The translations under genes and the position numbers were made by a program. From NCBI GenBank assembly GCA_046543175.1, contig JBKGZY010000003.1, positions 1 to 44,300 on the forward strand: a DNA stretch of 44,300 nt, in the 5' to 3' direction. Below, one piece after another: positions 9,601 through 16,889 of this stretch. The DNA is from Dichotomicrobium sp046543175. GTDB lineage: Bacteria > Pseudomonadota > Alphaproteobacteria > Rhizobiales > Rhodomicrobiaceae. Below the pieces are notes generated by a model. The model was not told the DNA's origin. It ran no database searches and saw only the letters and a list, made by a program, of their open reading frames with translations. How positions within the stretch are numbered: the first letter of the stretch is position 1; each line of letters starts with the position of its first letter.

Positions 9601-9799
9601 CCCGCTGCTGTTCGAGACCAGCCGGCAGGCGCAGTTCCTGATCCCGATGGCGATCACGCTGGTGTTCGGGCTGGCGGCGGCGACCTTCCTCGTGCTCATC
9701 CTCGTGCCGACACTGATGGGCGTGGGAAAGGATCTCGGCCGCGTTGGCGGCGCGGTCAAGCGGCTTTATGCTGGCGGCGAAACATCCTCGCCGGCGTGA
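6668..9799 (+). CDS. RND efflux transporter permease (AcrB/MMPL-like HAE family)
   Basis: Proton-driven inner-membrane exporter of 1043 residues with the RND layout: TM1 at about 14-32, a large periplasmic loop, TM2-6 at about 335-480, a second TM near 535-555, a second periplasmic loop, and a final TM block at about 870-1020. The GIIVDDAIVVGEE segment in TM4 carries the paired aspartates of the proton relay, and its counterpart in the second half reads SGILVNDSIILVSQVNER. The divergent loops fit the group of two-gene RND systems in alphaproteobacteria rather than a drug-specific AcrB. The start at 6668 overlaps the adaptor stop. The gene ends in a repeat-rich stretch and converges with trkH. 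Confidence 0.93.
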   Translation: MADHPDGRPGLIGLFVRHPTASNLLMIAIIVMGLFATSRLNTQFFPTVEIPAITVTVEWSGASALDVESNIIDALDPELRFLDDVDEITAVAREGVAVFTIEFFGDADMQKAQSDVEQAVDGVTTLPEAAEEPTIRRVTFYEPVAKIAVSGPFSERTLKDYAKQIRDGLLDAGIDKVEFTGARDEEIWATIPEAELRRLDLSVQQVATRLREETEDLPSGVVEGESEIQLRTLAKRRTPEEIARIEVKSDASGNKVLLRDIARVEPRFDDQAVIGLHDGGRAILLQVQRAVTADTLQTMETMKAYLERALPTLPESLTTKVYDIRGEYVTQRLGILIKNGLQGLVLVLIVLFLFLNMRIAFWVAAGIPIAFLATLVVMFLSGQSINMISMFALIMMLGIIVDDAIVVGEETATRQSLGEGRMESAENGAKRMFTPVTAASLTTMAAFLPIFIIGGRIGDVMVAIPLVVIAVLAASLVESFLILPGHLSHSFGNLNRPPSAFRRVFDRGFHGFREGPFMALVRLSYDWRYTTLAFTIGAMIVAIGLISGGRVGFQFFPSPESENISAEVEFAAGTPEAERIAALKRIEDTLYETEAELTGGEGGLVVTAFTTLGKAGRSQSDTISEIAVQLTPSEARTIRTATVMQAWRKRLPDIPGVQQATVRTEQVGPPGRDIDVKLQNAPIEDLKAAAEEVKAALAGYPGVTAVSDDMPYGKRELVVEVTPRGLALGFTAESVGAQLRNAFDGAIATRFPREDEEITVRVLREQQGEGAQALENFHLRASDGTFVRFPEVARIREQAGFSIIQRIDGKRTVSVTGDIDADANSVANVVQQLRADVLPGLVERYGIDYDFGGRQEDRQESFADLQTGAVVALILIFVILAWVFGSYVQPLAVLGIVPFGLVGAILGHLVMDTPLTIISLIGLLGLSGILVNDSIILVSQVNERRNNGDDLREAAVGASYDRLRAVLLTSLTTIGGLTPLLFETSRQAQFLIPMAITLVFGLAAATFLVLILVPTLMGVGKDLGRVGGAVKRLYAGGETSSPA

Positions 9800-9846
9800 T
9801 GACAGCGCGCTGAACGCCCGGAACCGTGTCCTTGCGCGGCCCCGCG

Positions 9847-10045
9847 GTCATCCCGTGCGCGATGCCGCGCAGTGCGCTGCTTCGCAGACACTGAATCGTT
9901 TTCCGCGGGCTGCGTCCGATCCCGGGTCAGCAGCGCATCACTGGCGTGCTGCTGACCCGGGACGGCACGTTCCGAAAGTACCTGCAACGTCTGCTGTCAT
10001 CCCGTGCGCGGCGGGGGGCGAAATCACGCGCCGCAGACACGGGAT
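9847..10045. repeat. Two degenerate direct repeats (GTCATCCCGTGCGCG ... CGCAGACAC)
   Basis: The unit GTCATCCCGTGCGC begins at 9847 and again at 9996. In both copies it is followed at similar distance by CGCAGACAC and then GAATCGT or GGATCGT. The two copies flank the 14-bp hairpin at 9921-9961. The GTCATCCCG start is typical of dispersed palindromic elements in Hyphomicrobiales and Rhodospirillales genomes. Confidence 0.6.
9921..9961. repeat. Perfect 14-bp inverted repeat (CCCGGGTCAGCAGC)
   Basis: CCCGGGTCAGCAGC at 9921-9934 is exactly inverted at 9948-9961 with a 13-nt loop. It would fold as a very stable hairpin on either strand. There is no T-run, so it may slow transcription or protect RNA ends rather than act as a classic terminator. 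Confidence 0.8.
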
Positions 10046-10095
10046 CGTCTTCGGTGCGCACCGGGTGATCCAGTACCGCCGCTGGACCGCTGCGC

Positions 10096-10199
10096 CATTG
10101 CGAGCGAAGCGGAGCCGAAGGCCGGCGCGAAGCGACGACGCAATCCAGCGGGAATGAGCGTAGGCTCTGGATTGCTTCGGCCCTGCGGAACTCGCAATG
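10096..10199. repeat. Composite palindromic repeat with CATTGCGAG/CTCGCAATG ends
   Basis: The outer arms CATTGCGAG (10096-10104) and CTCGCAATG (10191-10199) and the inner arms GCAATCCAG (10140-10148) and CTGGATTGC (10167-10175) are both exact inversions. This is the 'cattgcgagcgaagcg ... gcaatccag' element found in many copies in alphaproteobacterial genomes. It lies between two converging genes. Confidence 0.75.
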
Positions 10200-10240
10200 G
10201 CGGTCTGGAATTTGTTCTCCCGCTGGAAAATGCCCAACGA

Positions 10241-11689
10241 TCAGGACAACCAGAACGCCGGCAGGAACAGCACGATCACGGCGAACAGCTCCAACCGTCC
10301 CATCAGCATGAGCGCCGAGAGAATCCACTTGGCGCTGTCCGGCAGGCCGGCGAAGTTCGCCGACGGCCCGATGGTCTCGCCCAGCCCCGGCCCGACATTG
10401 GAAATCGCCGTGGCCGCGCCGGATATCGCGGTCATCGTGTCCAGCCCGAGCAGGCCGAGAACCAGCGCGCCGCCCGCAAAAAAGGCGATATACAGGAAGA
10501 AGAACGTCGTGACGGCGCTGATGACATCGGGGGACAACGGGCGTCCGTTATAGGTTTCCAGGAACACGCCGTGGGGGTGGAACATCTGCCGGATTTTCTG
10601 GCGTAGCCCCTGGAACAGCACCTGGAACCGGAAAATCTTGATGCCGCAGGAGGTCGATCCCGAACACCCGCCGATGAACATGAGGATGAAAAACAGCGCG
10701 ACCGCCATCGGGCTCCAGACGTCGAACGCGGTGGTGGCGTAGCCGGTTCCGGTCATGATGGACACGGAATTGAAGACCGACTCCAGCATCGGATTGCTTG
10801 TGCTGGGAGTGGCGTCCGGACCGCGGGACAGCCAGGCCAGGAAACTGGCGGCTGCGAGCACGGCCAGAAACCAGTGAACCTGCGAATCCCGCAACACCGA
10901 GCGGAAATCGCCGTGAAAGGCGCGCAGGAACAGCACGAAGGGCATTCCGCCCAGGATCATGAAAATGACGGCGATGATCTCGATCGGCGGGCTGGTGAAA
11001 TGCGCAAAGGAAGCGTCATAGTTGCCGTAGCCGCCGGTCGCGATGGTTGTCATCGAATGCACCAGCGCGTCGAACGCGCTCATGCCGGCAACATTGTACG
11101 CTGCGGCGCAAATTGCCGTCAGGACTATGTAAAGGACGGCAAGCTCGCCGGCGATCTGCGTGGCACGGGGCAGGATCTTGCCCGCGGTATCAAATCCCTC
11201 GACGCGGAAAAGCTGCATTCCGCCGACCTTCAGCATCGGCAGGACGGCAATCGCCATGACGATAATGCCGAGACCGCCGAGCCATTGTAGCAGTCCGCGC
11301 CACAGCAGGATGCCGTGCGGTGCGTTGTCCAGCCCGCTCAATACCGTGGCCCCGGTCGTGGTGATGCCCGACATCGCCTCGAAGAACGAGTCGGTGTAGC
11401 TCAACTCGAGGCTGGACCAGGCGAACGGAAGCGCCGCGAAGGCCGTCAGAAAAATCCAGGAAACCGTGACGAGCAGGAAAGCCTGCTTGATCGAGAGATC
11501 ACGGCTGCGGCCCCAGTTCGCGACGGTGAGACCGACGCCGACGAACAGCGTCACCCCGGCGGACGCCGCGAACACCGACCAGTCCGGATGCCCGGCCGCG
11601 GCGTCGAAAAGCGCCGGCAGCAGCATCGCCGTCCCCAGCGTCGACAGCAGGATGCCGGCGGCGAGCAGCACGGGTTTCAGGTCGATCAT
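10241..11689 (-). CDS. trkH: Trk/Ktr-type potassium uptake membrane protein TrkH
   Basis: Integral-membrane potassium translocator of 482 residues with about ten hydrophobic segments. All four pore-loop signatures are visible: SGITTTGATVLSG, MTTIATGGYGNYD, MTGTGYATTAFD and GGCSGSTSCGIKIFRF, each carrying the selectivity-filter glycine. QWLGGLGIIVMAIAVLPML is the typical TrkH wording after the first loop. It needs the NAD-binding partner TrkA, which is not in this window. The gene lies 55 bases after metZ on the same strand, so the two could be cotranscribed. The far end converges with the RND permease across the repeat patch. Confidence 0.94.
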   Translation of the reverse strand: MIDLKPVLLAAGILLSTLGTAMLLPALFDAAAGHPDWSVFAASAGVTLFVGVGLTVANWGRSRDLSIKQAFLLVTVSWIFLTAFAALPFAWSSLELSYTDSFFEAMSGITTTGATVLSGLDNAPHGILLWRGLLQWLGGLGIIVMAIAVLPMLKVGGMQLFRVEGFDTAGKILPRATQIAGELAVLYIVLTAICAAAYNVAGMSAFDALVHSMTTIATGGYGNYDASFAHFTSPPIEIIAVIFMILGGMPFVLFLRAFHGDFRSVLRDSQVHWFLAVLAAASFLAWLSRGPDATPSTSNPMLESVFNSVSIMTGTGYATTAFDVWSPMAVALFFILMFIGGCSGSTSCGIKIFRFQVLFQGLRQKIRQMFHPHGVFLETYNGRPLSPDVISAVTTFFFLYIAFFAGGALVLGLLGLDTMTAISGAATAISNVGPGLGETIGPSANFAGLPDSAKWILSALMLMGRLELFAVIVLFLPAFWLS

Positions 11690-11744
11690 CGCATCACCGC
11701 GCGCTCGGACGGGGCGCCGCGCCGGGCGGATAACGCCGTGGCGC

Positions 11745-12953
11745 TCATCCGTGGGCGGCGCGCAGGGCCCGGTCGATATCCGCCTTCAGGTCGCGCACAT
11801 CCTCCAGCCCGACGGACAGACGCATCAGGTCGCCGCCGATGTCCAGTTCGGCCCGCGCCTCCTCGCTGAGCCTCTGATGGGTGGTGGTCGCCGGATGCGC
11901 GATCAGGCTCTTGGCGTCGCCGAGATTGTTGGAAATCTTGATGATTTCGAGCGCATTCATGAAGCGGAACGCCGCGTCCTTGCCGCCGGCGATGCGGAAA
12001 GCGACCATCGGCCCGCCGTTTTCCATCTGCCTGCGCGCGATCTCGTATTGCGGATGATCCTCGCGCCCGGGATAGGACACGCCCAGGATGCCTGCCGCAC
12101 TGGCAAGGTGGTCGGCCAGCGCGGCGGCGCTTTCGCTCTGGCGGGCGACGCGCACCGGCAGGCTTTCCAGCCCCTTGAGCATCACCCAGGCATTGAACGG
12201 GCTCAGGCACGGCCCGGTCTGGCGCAGGAAATTGCCGAGATACTCGTCCACGAATTCCTGATCGCACAGCACGATGCCGCCCAGGCATCGGCCGTGCCCG
12301 TCGACATGCTTGGTCGTCGAATAGATGACGATGTCCGCGCCGAGCGCCATCGGCTTTTGCAGCAGCGGCGTGGCGAAGACATTGTCGACGATCAGACGGG
12401 CCTCCGCCGCGCGGGCGATATCGGCCACGCCCGCGATGTCCACGAGGTCCAGCGTCGGATTCGCAGGGGTCTCCAGGAACAGCGCCTTGGTGTTCGGGCG
12501 CATCGCATCGCGCCACTGGTTCAGATCGCCGCCGTCGATCAGCGTGCTCTCGACGCCGAAGCGCGGCAGCAGTTCGTCCACCACATAACGGCACGACCCG
12601 AACAGCGCCCGCGCCGAGACGACGTGATCACCGGGGTTCAGCCAGCACAGCATCGCCGAGGTAACGGCCGCCATGCCCGAAGCGGTCGCGCGCGCGGCCT
12701 CCGCCCCTTCCAGCGCGGCCATGCGCTGTTCGAACATGGTGATGGTCGGGTTGGCGTAGCGCGAATAGACATAGCCCGGCGCGTCGCCGCTGAAGCGCGC
12801 CTCCGCCTGTTCCGCGGAGACATAGACATAGCCGGAATTGAGAAAGATCGCCTCGGAGGTCTCGCCGAACTCGCTGCGCAGCGTGCCGCCATGCACGAGC
12901 GCGGTCGCGGGGCGCCAGCCACCGGGGGGCGTATCGTCACCGGAATGGGTCAT
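11745..12953 (-). CDS. metZ: O-succinylhomoserine sulfhydrylase
   Basis: PLP enzyme of the Cys/Met metabolism family, 402 residues, that joins O-succinylhomoserine and sulfide to give homocysteine in methionine synthesis. Recognisable parts are YSRYANPTITMFEQRMAALEGAE, the SGMAAV segment, VDNVFATPLLQKPMALGADIVIYSTTKHVDGHG with PLP lysine K215, and CLSPFNAWVMLKGLESL. The wording fits MetZ better than cystathionine gamma-synthase or MetY. The ATG at 12953 has a GATGAGGAG ribosome site. A good promoter lies at 13009-13037. The gene is divergent from dcd, an arrangement found in other Hyphomicrobiales. I looked for a SAM-II riboswitch in its leader and did not find one. Confidence 0.92.
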   Translation of the reverse strand: MTHSGDDTPPGGWRPATALVHGGTLRSEFGETSEAIFLNSGYVYVSAEQAEARFSGDAPGYVYSRYANPTITMFEQRMAALEGAEAARATASGMAAVTSAMLCWLNPGDHVVSARALFGSCRYVVDELLPRFGVESTLIDGGDLNQWRDAMRPNTKALFLETPANPTLDLVDIAGVADIARAAEARLIVDNVFATPLLQKPMALGADIVIYSTTKHVDGHGRCLGGIVLCDQEFVDEYLGNFLRQTGPCLSPFNAWVMLKGLESLPVRVARQSESAAALADHLASAAGILGVSYPGREDHPQYEIARRQMENGGPMVAFRIAGGKDAAFRFMNALEIIKISNNLGDAKSLIAHPATTTHQRLSEEARAELDIGGDLMRLSVGLEDVRDLKADIDRALRAAHG

Positions 12954-13008
12954 CGCGCAAACTCCTCATCCGCCGGGAAAAGTGCCGGGCCGGCATATAT
13001 CGCGGCGG

Positions 13009-13037
13009 ATTAAGCAGCCGCCCCGCCTTGGCGTCAA
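13009..13037 (-). promoter_or_regulatory. Sigma70-type promoter of metZ
   Basis: Read on the minus strand, TTGACG (13037-13032) and CTTAAT (13014-13009) are separated by exactly 17 bases, a good housekeeping promoter about 55 bases upstream of the metZ start. On the plus strand a weaker pair, TTGGCG at 13028 and TACAGG at 13051 (17-base gap), could serve dcd, so the two promoters would overlap. Confidence 0.6.
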
Positions 13038-13077
13038 GGTCGTTCTCCGCTACAGGAATGCGCTAGGGAGTTTGCCA

Positions 13078-14193
13078 ATGGGTGAAGACGGCGAGGTTCG
13101 GAACGGCCCGGACGCGGCTTCGGGGCTGCTGCCCTGCCAGGCGCTCGACGCGCTGATTGCCGCCGGGCACATCACCGCCGACACACCCATCGGCGGGGCA
13201 CAGGTTCAGCCGGCCAGCCTCGACCTGCGGCTGGGCGGCCATGCCTGGCGCGTGCGCGCGAGCTTCCTGCCGGGCAACCGGCTGACCGTCGAGGAGGGCC
13301 TGTCGCGCTTCGGGCTGCACCGCATCGACCTGTCCGGCGGGGCGGTGCTGGAGACAGGTTGCGTCTATGTCGTGCCGCTGCAGGAGGCGCTCGCCCTGCC
13401 CGCGGCTGTCAGCGCCAGCGCGAACCCGAAAAGCTCGACCGGGCGCATCGACGTGTTCACGCGGATCATTTCCGACCGCGCCCGTGCCTTCGATCAGGTG
13501 CCCGCCGGCTATCGCGGCCCGCTCTACGCCGAAATCTGCCCGCAGACCTTCCCGGTGCTGGTCCGCGCCGGCTCGCGGCTGGCACAGATGCGCTTTCGCC
13601 GCGGCGCCAGCGAGACGAGCGACGCCGCGCTGACCGCGCTGCACGCGCAGGAGCGGCTGGTCTCAACGCAGGCGGACATCGACCGGGGGCTGGCGCTGTC
13701 GGTCGATCTTGCCGGCGAGGAGCCGGGCGCGGTGATCGGCTACCGCGCGAAGCGCTACACCGGTGTCGTCGACATCGACGCGGCGGGCGCCTGCGCCGTG
13801 GAGGATTTCTGGGAGCCGCTGACCGCCAGCCGGGAACCGTCGCTGATCCTCGATCCGGACCAGTTCTACATCCTCGCCTCGAAGGAGGCGGTGCATGTCC
13901 CGCCGACGCACGCCGCCGAGATGATTCCCTTCAACCCGCTGGTGGGGGAGTTCCGCGTGCATTACGCCGGCTTCTTCGACCCCGGTTTCGGGCATACGGA
14001 AGCAGGCGGCGCGGGCAGCCGCGTGGTGCTGGAGGTGCGCAGCCACAAGGTGCCGTTCATGCTGGAGGACGGGCAGATCGTCGGGCGCGCGGTTTACGAG
14101 CATCTGACCGAAACGCCGACGCGGCTATACGGCGAGGGCATCGGCTCGCATTACCAGGCGCAGCGGCTCAAGCTGTCCAAGCACTTTTGTTAG
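13078..14193 (+). CDS. dcd: Two-domain 2'-deoxycytidine 5'-triphosphate deaminase
   Basis: Predicted to deaminate dCTP to dUTP for thymidylate synthesis. At 371 residues it is about twice the length of standard Dcd (about 190) and belongs to the long bimodular DCD family of alphaproteobacteria. Signs of this are QPASLDLRLG near the start, the active-site region SANPKSSTGRIDVFTRI, and a second Dcd-like half starting near PDQFYILASKEAVHVPPTHAAEMIPF with VVLEVRSHKVPFMLEDGQIVGRAVYE at the end. The ATG at 13078 follows an AGGGAG ribosome site and is preferred over an in-frame start 240 bases upstream, which would run through metZ. The gene ends at a hairpin facing the next, converging gene. Confidence 0.88.
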   Translation: MGEDGEVRNGPDAASGLLPCQALDALIAAGHITADTPIGGAQVQPASLDLRLGGHAWRVRASFLPGNRLTVEEGLSRFGLHRIDLSGGAVLETGCVYVVPLQEALALPAAVSASANPKSSTGRIDVFTRIISDRARAFDQVPAGYRGPLYAEICPQTFPVLVRAGSRLAQMRFRRGASETSDAALTALHAQERLVSTQADIDRGLALSVDLAGEEPGAVIGYRAKRYTGVVDIDAAGACAVEDFWEPLTASREPSLILDPDQFYILASKEAVHVPPTHAAEMIPFNPLVGEFRVHYAGFFDPGFGHTEAGGAGSRVVLEVRSHKVPFMLEDGQIVGRAVYEHLTETPTRLYGEGIGSHYQAQRLKLSKHFC

Positions 14194-14205
14194 ACGCGGA
14201 CGGCG

Positions 14206-14234
14206 CCGGCAGTCCACTGTGGGCGGGCTGCCGG
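14206..14234. terminator. Hairpin between converging genes (possible bidirectional stop)
   Basis: CCGGCAG (14206-14212) and CTGCCGG (14228-14234) form a perfect 7-bp stem in the 59-nt gap between dcd and the converging membrane-protein gene. There is no T-run, so the role as a terminator is inferred from position. Confidence 0.35.
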
Positions 14235-14252
14235 GTCGGTTGCGTCGGCCGT

Positions 14253-14639
14253 TTATGCGGCAGGCGCAGCAGGCGGCGGCGCCTCGGGATGCACCGGCGT
14301 GACCGGACCGAACGGCGACATGCCCGAATCGGCGAGGGACAGCCGCTTCTTGGTCTGCAGCAGCCACGCGGACAGGGCCGTGAGGCCCGCGATCAGTGCA
14401 GCCGTCATGCCCACCGTGGACAGGAAGCTCGCACCGGCCCCCATCAGGCCGGAAATCAGGAAACCGATCCCGACCGCCGCGGTCACGGCGAATGCCAGCG
14501 CGGCGAATATGTCGAGGCCGAAACGTCCCAGCCAAGCCGGCCGGAACGGATTGCGGAAAGCCAGCATGACCAGTTGAAAGCCGGCGACGAGGACGGCGAG
14601 GACAGCGCTTTCAACGCCGACCGCCAGAACTGTGTTCAT
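14253..14639 (-). CDS. Small integral membrane protein, function unknown
   Basis: A 128-residue product with three predicted membrane segments (about residues 7-28, 42-66 and 72-95) and a proline/alanine-rich cytoplasmic or periplasmic tail ending APPPAAPAA. A glycine- and alanine-rich stretch between segments two and three (GIGFLISGLMGAG) is notable. The ATG at 14639 has a clear AGGAG ribosome site at good distance, and codon use matches its neighbours, so the gene looks real. I do not recognise the family. It converges with dcd and shares no obvious operon partner. Confidence 0.65.
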   Translation of the reverse strand: MNTVLAVGVESAVLAVLVAGFQLVMLAFRNPFRPAWLGRFGLDIFAALAFAVTAAVGIGFLISGLMGAGASFLSTVGMTAALIAGLTALSAWLLQTKKRLSLADSGMSPFGPVTPVHPEAPPPAAPAA

Positions 14640-14983
14640 TTCTCGAATCTCCTGAAGCGCCTGTGCGCCGTGCGTTCTGCCGCCGCGCTCTGGCGCTTAC
14701 GTGTTAAGGGATAGCTTGCCGTGGCAAGGGTTCAGGCGGCTGCGGATGCGGGAGGAGCGCGGGCCGCCAGGTCGTGTCTGGGTTGAACGGCGCGCGAGGG
14801 CGCGCATCGCCGCCGGGAGCGGTCGTCGGGTCGCCCCTCTGACTGTCTGAAATGCATCGAGATCGTCCGCGAACCCGGCGGCGCAGTTCACGGCGAACGC
14901 GCCAAGGGGACCGGGCAGATAAAGCATGTACGGCGCGGGGCCGCGCTATTCAAGATGCGGCTATGCGAAACGCAGCCGGACCG
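14640..14983. other. 344-nt gene-free stretch
   Basis: This presumably contains the promoter of the 14253-14639 gene and the end of the radical SAM transcript. A short palindrome GCGCGG-GG-CCGCGC lies near 14935, just beyond the radical SAM stop codon, without a T-run. One minus-strand open frame here lacks a ribosome site and family and is not called. Confidence 0.5.
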
Positions 14984-15979
14984 TCATCCTGAACAGCTTG
15001 CGCCGCCCAGAACGCAGAATTTGGCGCAGTGCGGGTGGCACAGCTTCACTGCCCCGTTGTCGAACATGCCGCCATCGGCCGCGAAGGATTCCCGCAGGCT
15101 CGCGCCCATCTCGAACGCGGTGTCATAAGGCAGCAGCGTGCAGGGCAGCACGGTCGGCTTGTCTGCGCCCTTGCGCTTCACGATCATCCGGCTGGAGGCG
15201 CACATCACGCTGTCCGGCGACTTGCCGAGAATGCCCCAGCAGCTTTCGGTGATCTCGGGCATATCCGCCTTTTCGTCCATCTCGGGGAACAGCACCAGCC
15301 GGCTGGGGTCATCGGCGTCGACCGGCCAGCCGCGCTCGGCGATGAGCCGCGCGAAGCCTGCGCGCGCTTCCGCTTCCGGCTCGTCCCACATGCTGCGCCC
15401 GGCGATGGAGACGTTAAACCCGTTCTGCGCCAGCCACTCCAGCCCGCGGCAGGACGATGCGAACGAACCGGCGCCGCGCTCCGTGTCGTGGTATTCGGCG
15501 CTGTAATGATCGAGGCTGACGCGGATCGTGAACTGCGCGCCGTAGTCGCGCTGGAGCGCAAGCAGCCCCTCCTTCACCCGCGCTCGCTGCATGGGCCGCA
15601 TCGCATTGGTGAGGATCAGCACGGTGAACCCGCGCGCCAGCGCCTCGCGCGCCATTTCGATCATGTCGCGGTTCATGAACGGCTCGCCGCCGGTGAAGCC
15701 GATCTCGCGCGTGGCGAGGCCAAGCTCGGCGATCTCGTCATAGACCGCGCGTGCGTCTTCCGCCGAGAAGTACGCCAGCCGGTCGTTGGTGGGGCTCGAT
15801 TCGATATAGCAGTTGGCGCATTCGATGTTGCATAGCGTGCCGGTGTTGATCCAGAGCGTGTCGAGCCTGTGCAGCGCCACCTTCGCGCGCGGCTCGCCCG
15901 TGGCCGTCCGGTCGGGGTGGGTGAACTTGCCCTGCGTCTGGCGCAGCGGGGCCTGATGCGCGTCCTGCGTGCCGTGCAT
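14984..15979 (-). CDS. Radical SAM protein with C-terminal cysteine-rich (SPASM-like) region
   Basis: A 331-residue radical S-adenosylmethionine enzyme. The cluster motif CxxxCxxC is C50-C54-C57 (CNIECANCY), followed by the SAM-binding GGE motif in FTGGEPFMN and a (beta/alpha) barrel. The C-terminal third has further cysteines: SCWG, VMCASS, VLPCTLL, then CHPHCAKFCVLGGASC. This suggests one or two extra Fe-S clusters like SPASM/Twitch enzymes. Such enzymes often modify peptides or act as anaerobic-type maturases; the reaction here is unknown. The only small peptide gene nearby is the secreted protein at 16335-16622, about 360 bases upstream beyond a repeat, so a link is speculative. Confidence 0.85.
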   Translation of the reverse strand: MHGTQDAHQAPLRQTQGKFTHPDRTATGEPRAKVALHRLDTLWINTGTLCNIECANCYIESSPTNDRLAYFSAEDARAVYDEIAELGLATREIGFTGGEPFMNRDMIEMAREALARGFTVLILTNAMRPMQRARVKEGLLALQRDYGAQFTIRVSLDHYSAEYHDTERGAGSFASSCRGLEWLAQNGFNVSIAGRSMWDEPEAEARAGFARLIAERGWPVDADDPSRLVLFPEMDEKADMPEITESCWGILGKSPDSVMCASSRMIVKRKGADKPTVLPCTLLPYDTAFEMGASLRESFAADGGMFDNGAVKLCHPHCAKFCVLGGASCSG

Positions 15980-16334
15980 GCCGTGTCCTTGGCGTATTTT
16001 CGTATTCAGAGCGTTTCCCGATCGGCCACAGCCGCGTCATCACCGGGCTCGCCTTTCTCCGCCGCTTCTTTTTCCATCGTCATGCCCGTGCTTGACACGG
16101 GCATCCGGACACATGTCGTGTCGGTTTCATGGATTGCCGGATCAAGTCCGGCAATGACGTAGGGAAACGGCGCGCCTTGCGATGACGTTGGTTGAACCGA
16201 TCCAATCGGATCAAGACGCACACCGGAGCGAACCGATGTCCGCAAAATGGAGATATGGCAGCGGAGGGCGGCGAAATCACCGGGTTTCCGCGCGCGTCAC
16301 GATAACAATGCCTTGATGGGCGGGTGAACGCGGG
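15980..16334. other. 355-nt intergenic stretch with a palindromic repeat element
   Basis: This stretch contains the dispersed repeat at 16084-16155 and otherwise the likely promoter of the radical SAM gene. Open frames here that would read VIAGLDPAIHE are the well-known spurious translation of such repeats and are not genes. Confidence 0.7.
16084..16155. repeat. Dispersed alphaproteobacterial palindromic repeat (two hairpins)
   Basis: Two perfect hairpins: GCCCGTG/CACGGGC (16084-16102, 5-nt loop) and ATTGCCGGA/TCCGGCAAT (16133-16155, 5-nt loop). The flanking TCAT and ATGACG match the familiar 'GTCATGCCCGTGCTTGAC ... CCGGCAATGACG' element. It marks ordinary intergenic space rather than a gene. 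Confidence 0.85.
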
Positions 16335-16622
16335 TCAGTCGAAGCGGACCGGGCGCCGCTTGCAATCCTCGGGCAGCGGTTCGTCAGCGCACCAGGCGCA
16401 ATAGGTGGCGTCGTCGCGCAGGCCCTCCACCGTGTAGGACTGGCCCGGCTCCAGGCAGAACTCGGTCTTCGCGATGCCGTTATAGACGCGCAGGCAGCGC
16501 GTCGTGTCGGCCTCGCAGTTGTTCGTGGCCGTCACGCTGCGCGCCAGCGCGGGCTGGATGCCAATGAGGATGACAGGCCCGGCAACAAGGGCAACCGCAG
16601 CGACGGTTTTGCGCATCAACAT
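16335..16622 (-). CDS. Small secreted cysteine-containing protein, function unknown
   Basis: A 95-residue product with an N-terminal signal peptide: basic MLMRKT, a hydrophobic core to about residue 24, and a likely cut after ALA near residue 27. The mature part has six cysteines (NNCEADTTRC, TEFCLEPG, YCAWC, EDCKRR), suggesting disulfides, with a beta-rich middle (SYTVEGL). Two possible starts, 16622 and 16616 (ATG-TTG-ATG), cannot be separated because no strong ribosome site is seen. It probably acts in the periplasm or outside the cell. I do not recognise the family. Confidence 0.65.
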   Translation of the reverse strand: MLMRKTVAAVALVAGPVILIGIQPALARSVTATNNCEADTTRCLRVYNGIAKTEFCLEPGQSYTVEGLRDDATYCAWCADEPLPEDCKRRPVRFD

Positions 16623-16889
16623 TCGGGGGCTCTTCGGTCAATTGCGTCGATACCGCGTCCCCTAGCGCAAAGACCGGTGCGTTTCACCAGAAAAGTGCCT
16701 GTAGAGTAGCGAGAGACGGAGCAAGAGCGGGGAAGGCGCCGCTGGGCAGCCGCAAATTTGGCACGCGCAACCGGCCCCGCTCGCCTGCATCAGCCGGCAC
16801 CTCCCCGTCTTCCGGCCGACGAACCACCTGCGGACCGGCAGCCCGCACCATGCGGCAAAAGCTTTGACAAAGGGTAAGTGGCGGCCCGC

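Larger units (their letters stand above)
9800..10240. other. 441-nt intergenic stretch packed with repeats
   Basis: This stretch between the converging RND permease and trkH genes has no credible gene. It holds two spaced copies of a GTCATCCCGTGCGCG-type unit, a perfect 14-bp hairpin and a long inverted repeat with CATTGCGAG/CTCGCAATG ends, each listed separately. Together they probably also act as a transcription stop for both sides. Confidence 0.75.

Noticed and set aside
12954..13031. SAM-II riboswitch in the metZ leader
   Set aside because: SAM-II elements often precede metA or metZ in alphaproteobacteria, but the conserved loop sequences (such as the CGUUAAA and GCUAAA parts) are not present, and the mapped promoter leaves too short a leader.
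14697..14927. 76-residue minus-strand open frame in the stretch after the radical SAM gene
   Set aside because: No ribosome site, no family and arginine-rich composition typical of an antisense frame.
16006..16245. Minus-strand open frame containing VIAGLDPAIHE
   Set aside because: This is the well-known false translation of a dispersed palindromic repeat; it has no ribosome site and lies across the two hairpins at 16084-16155.
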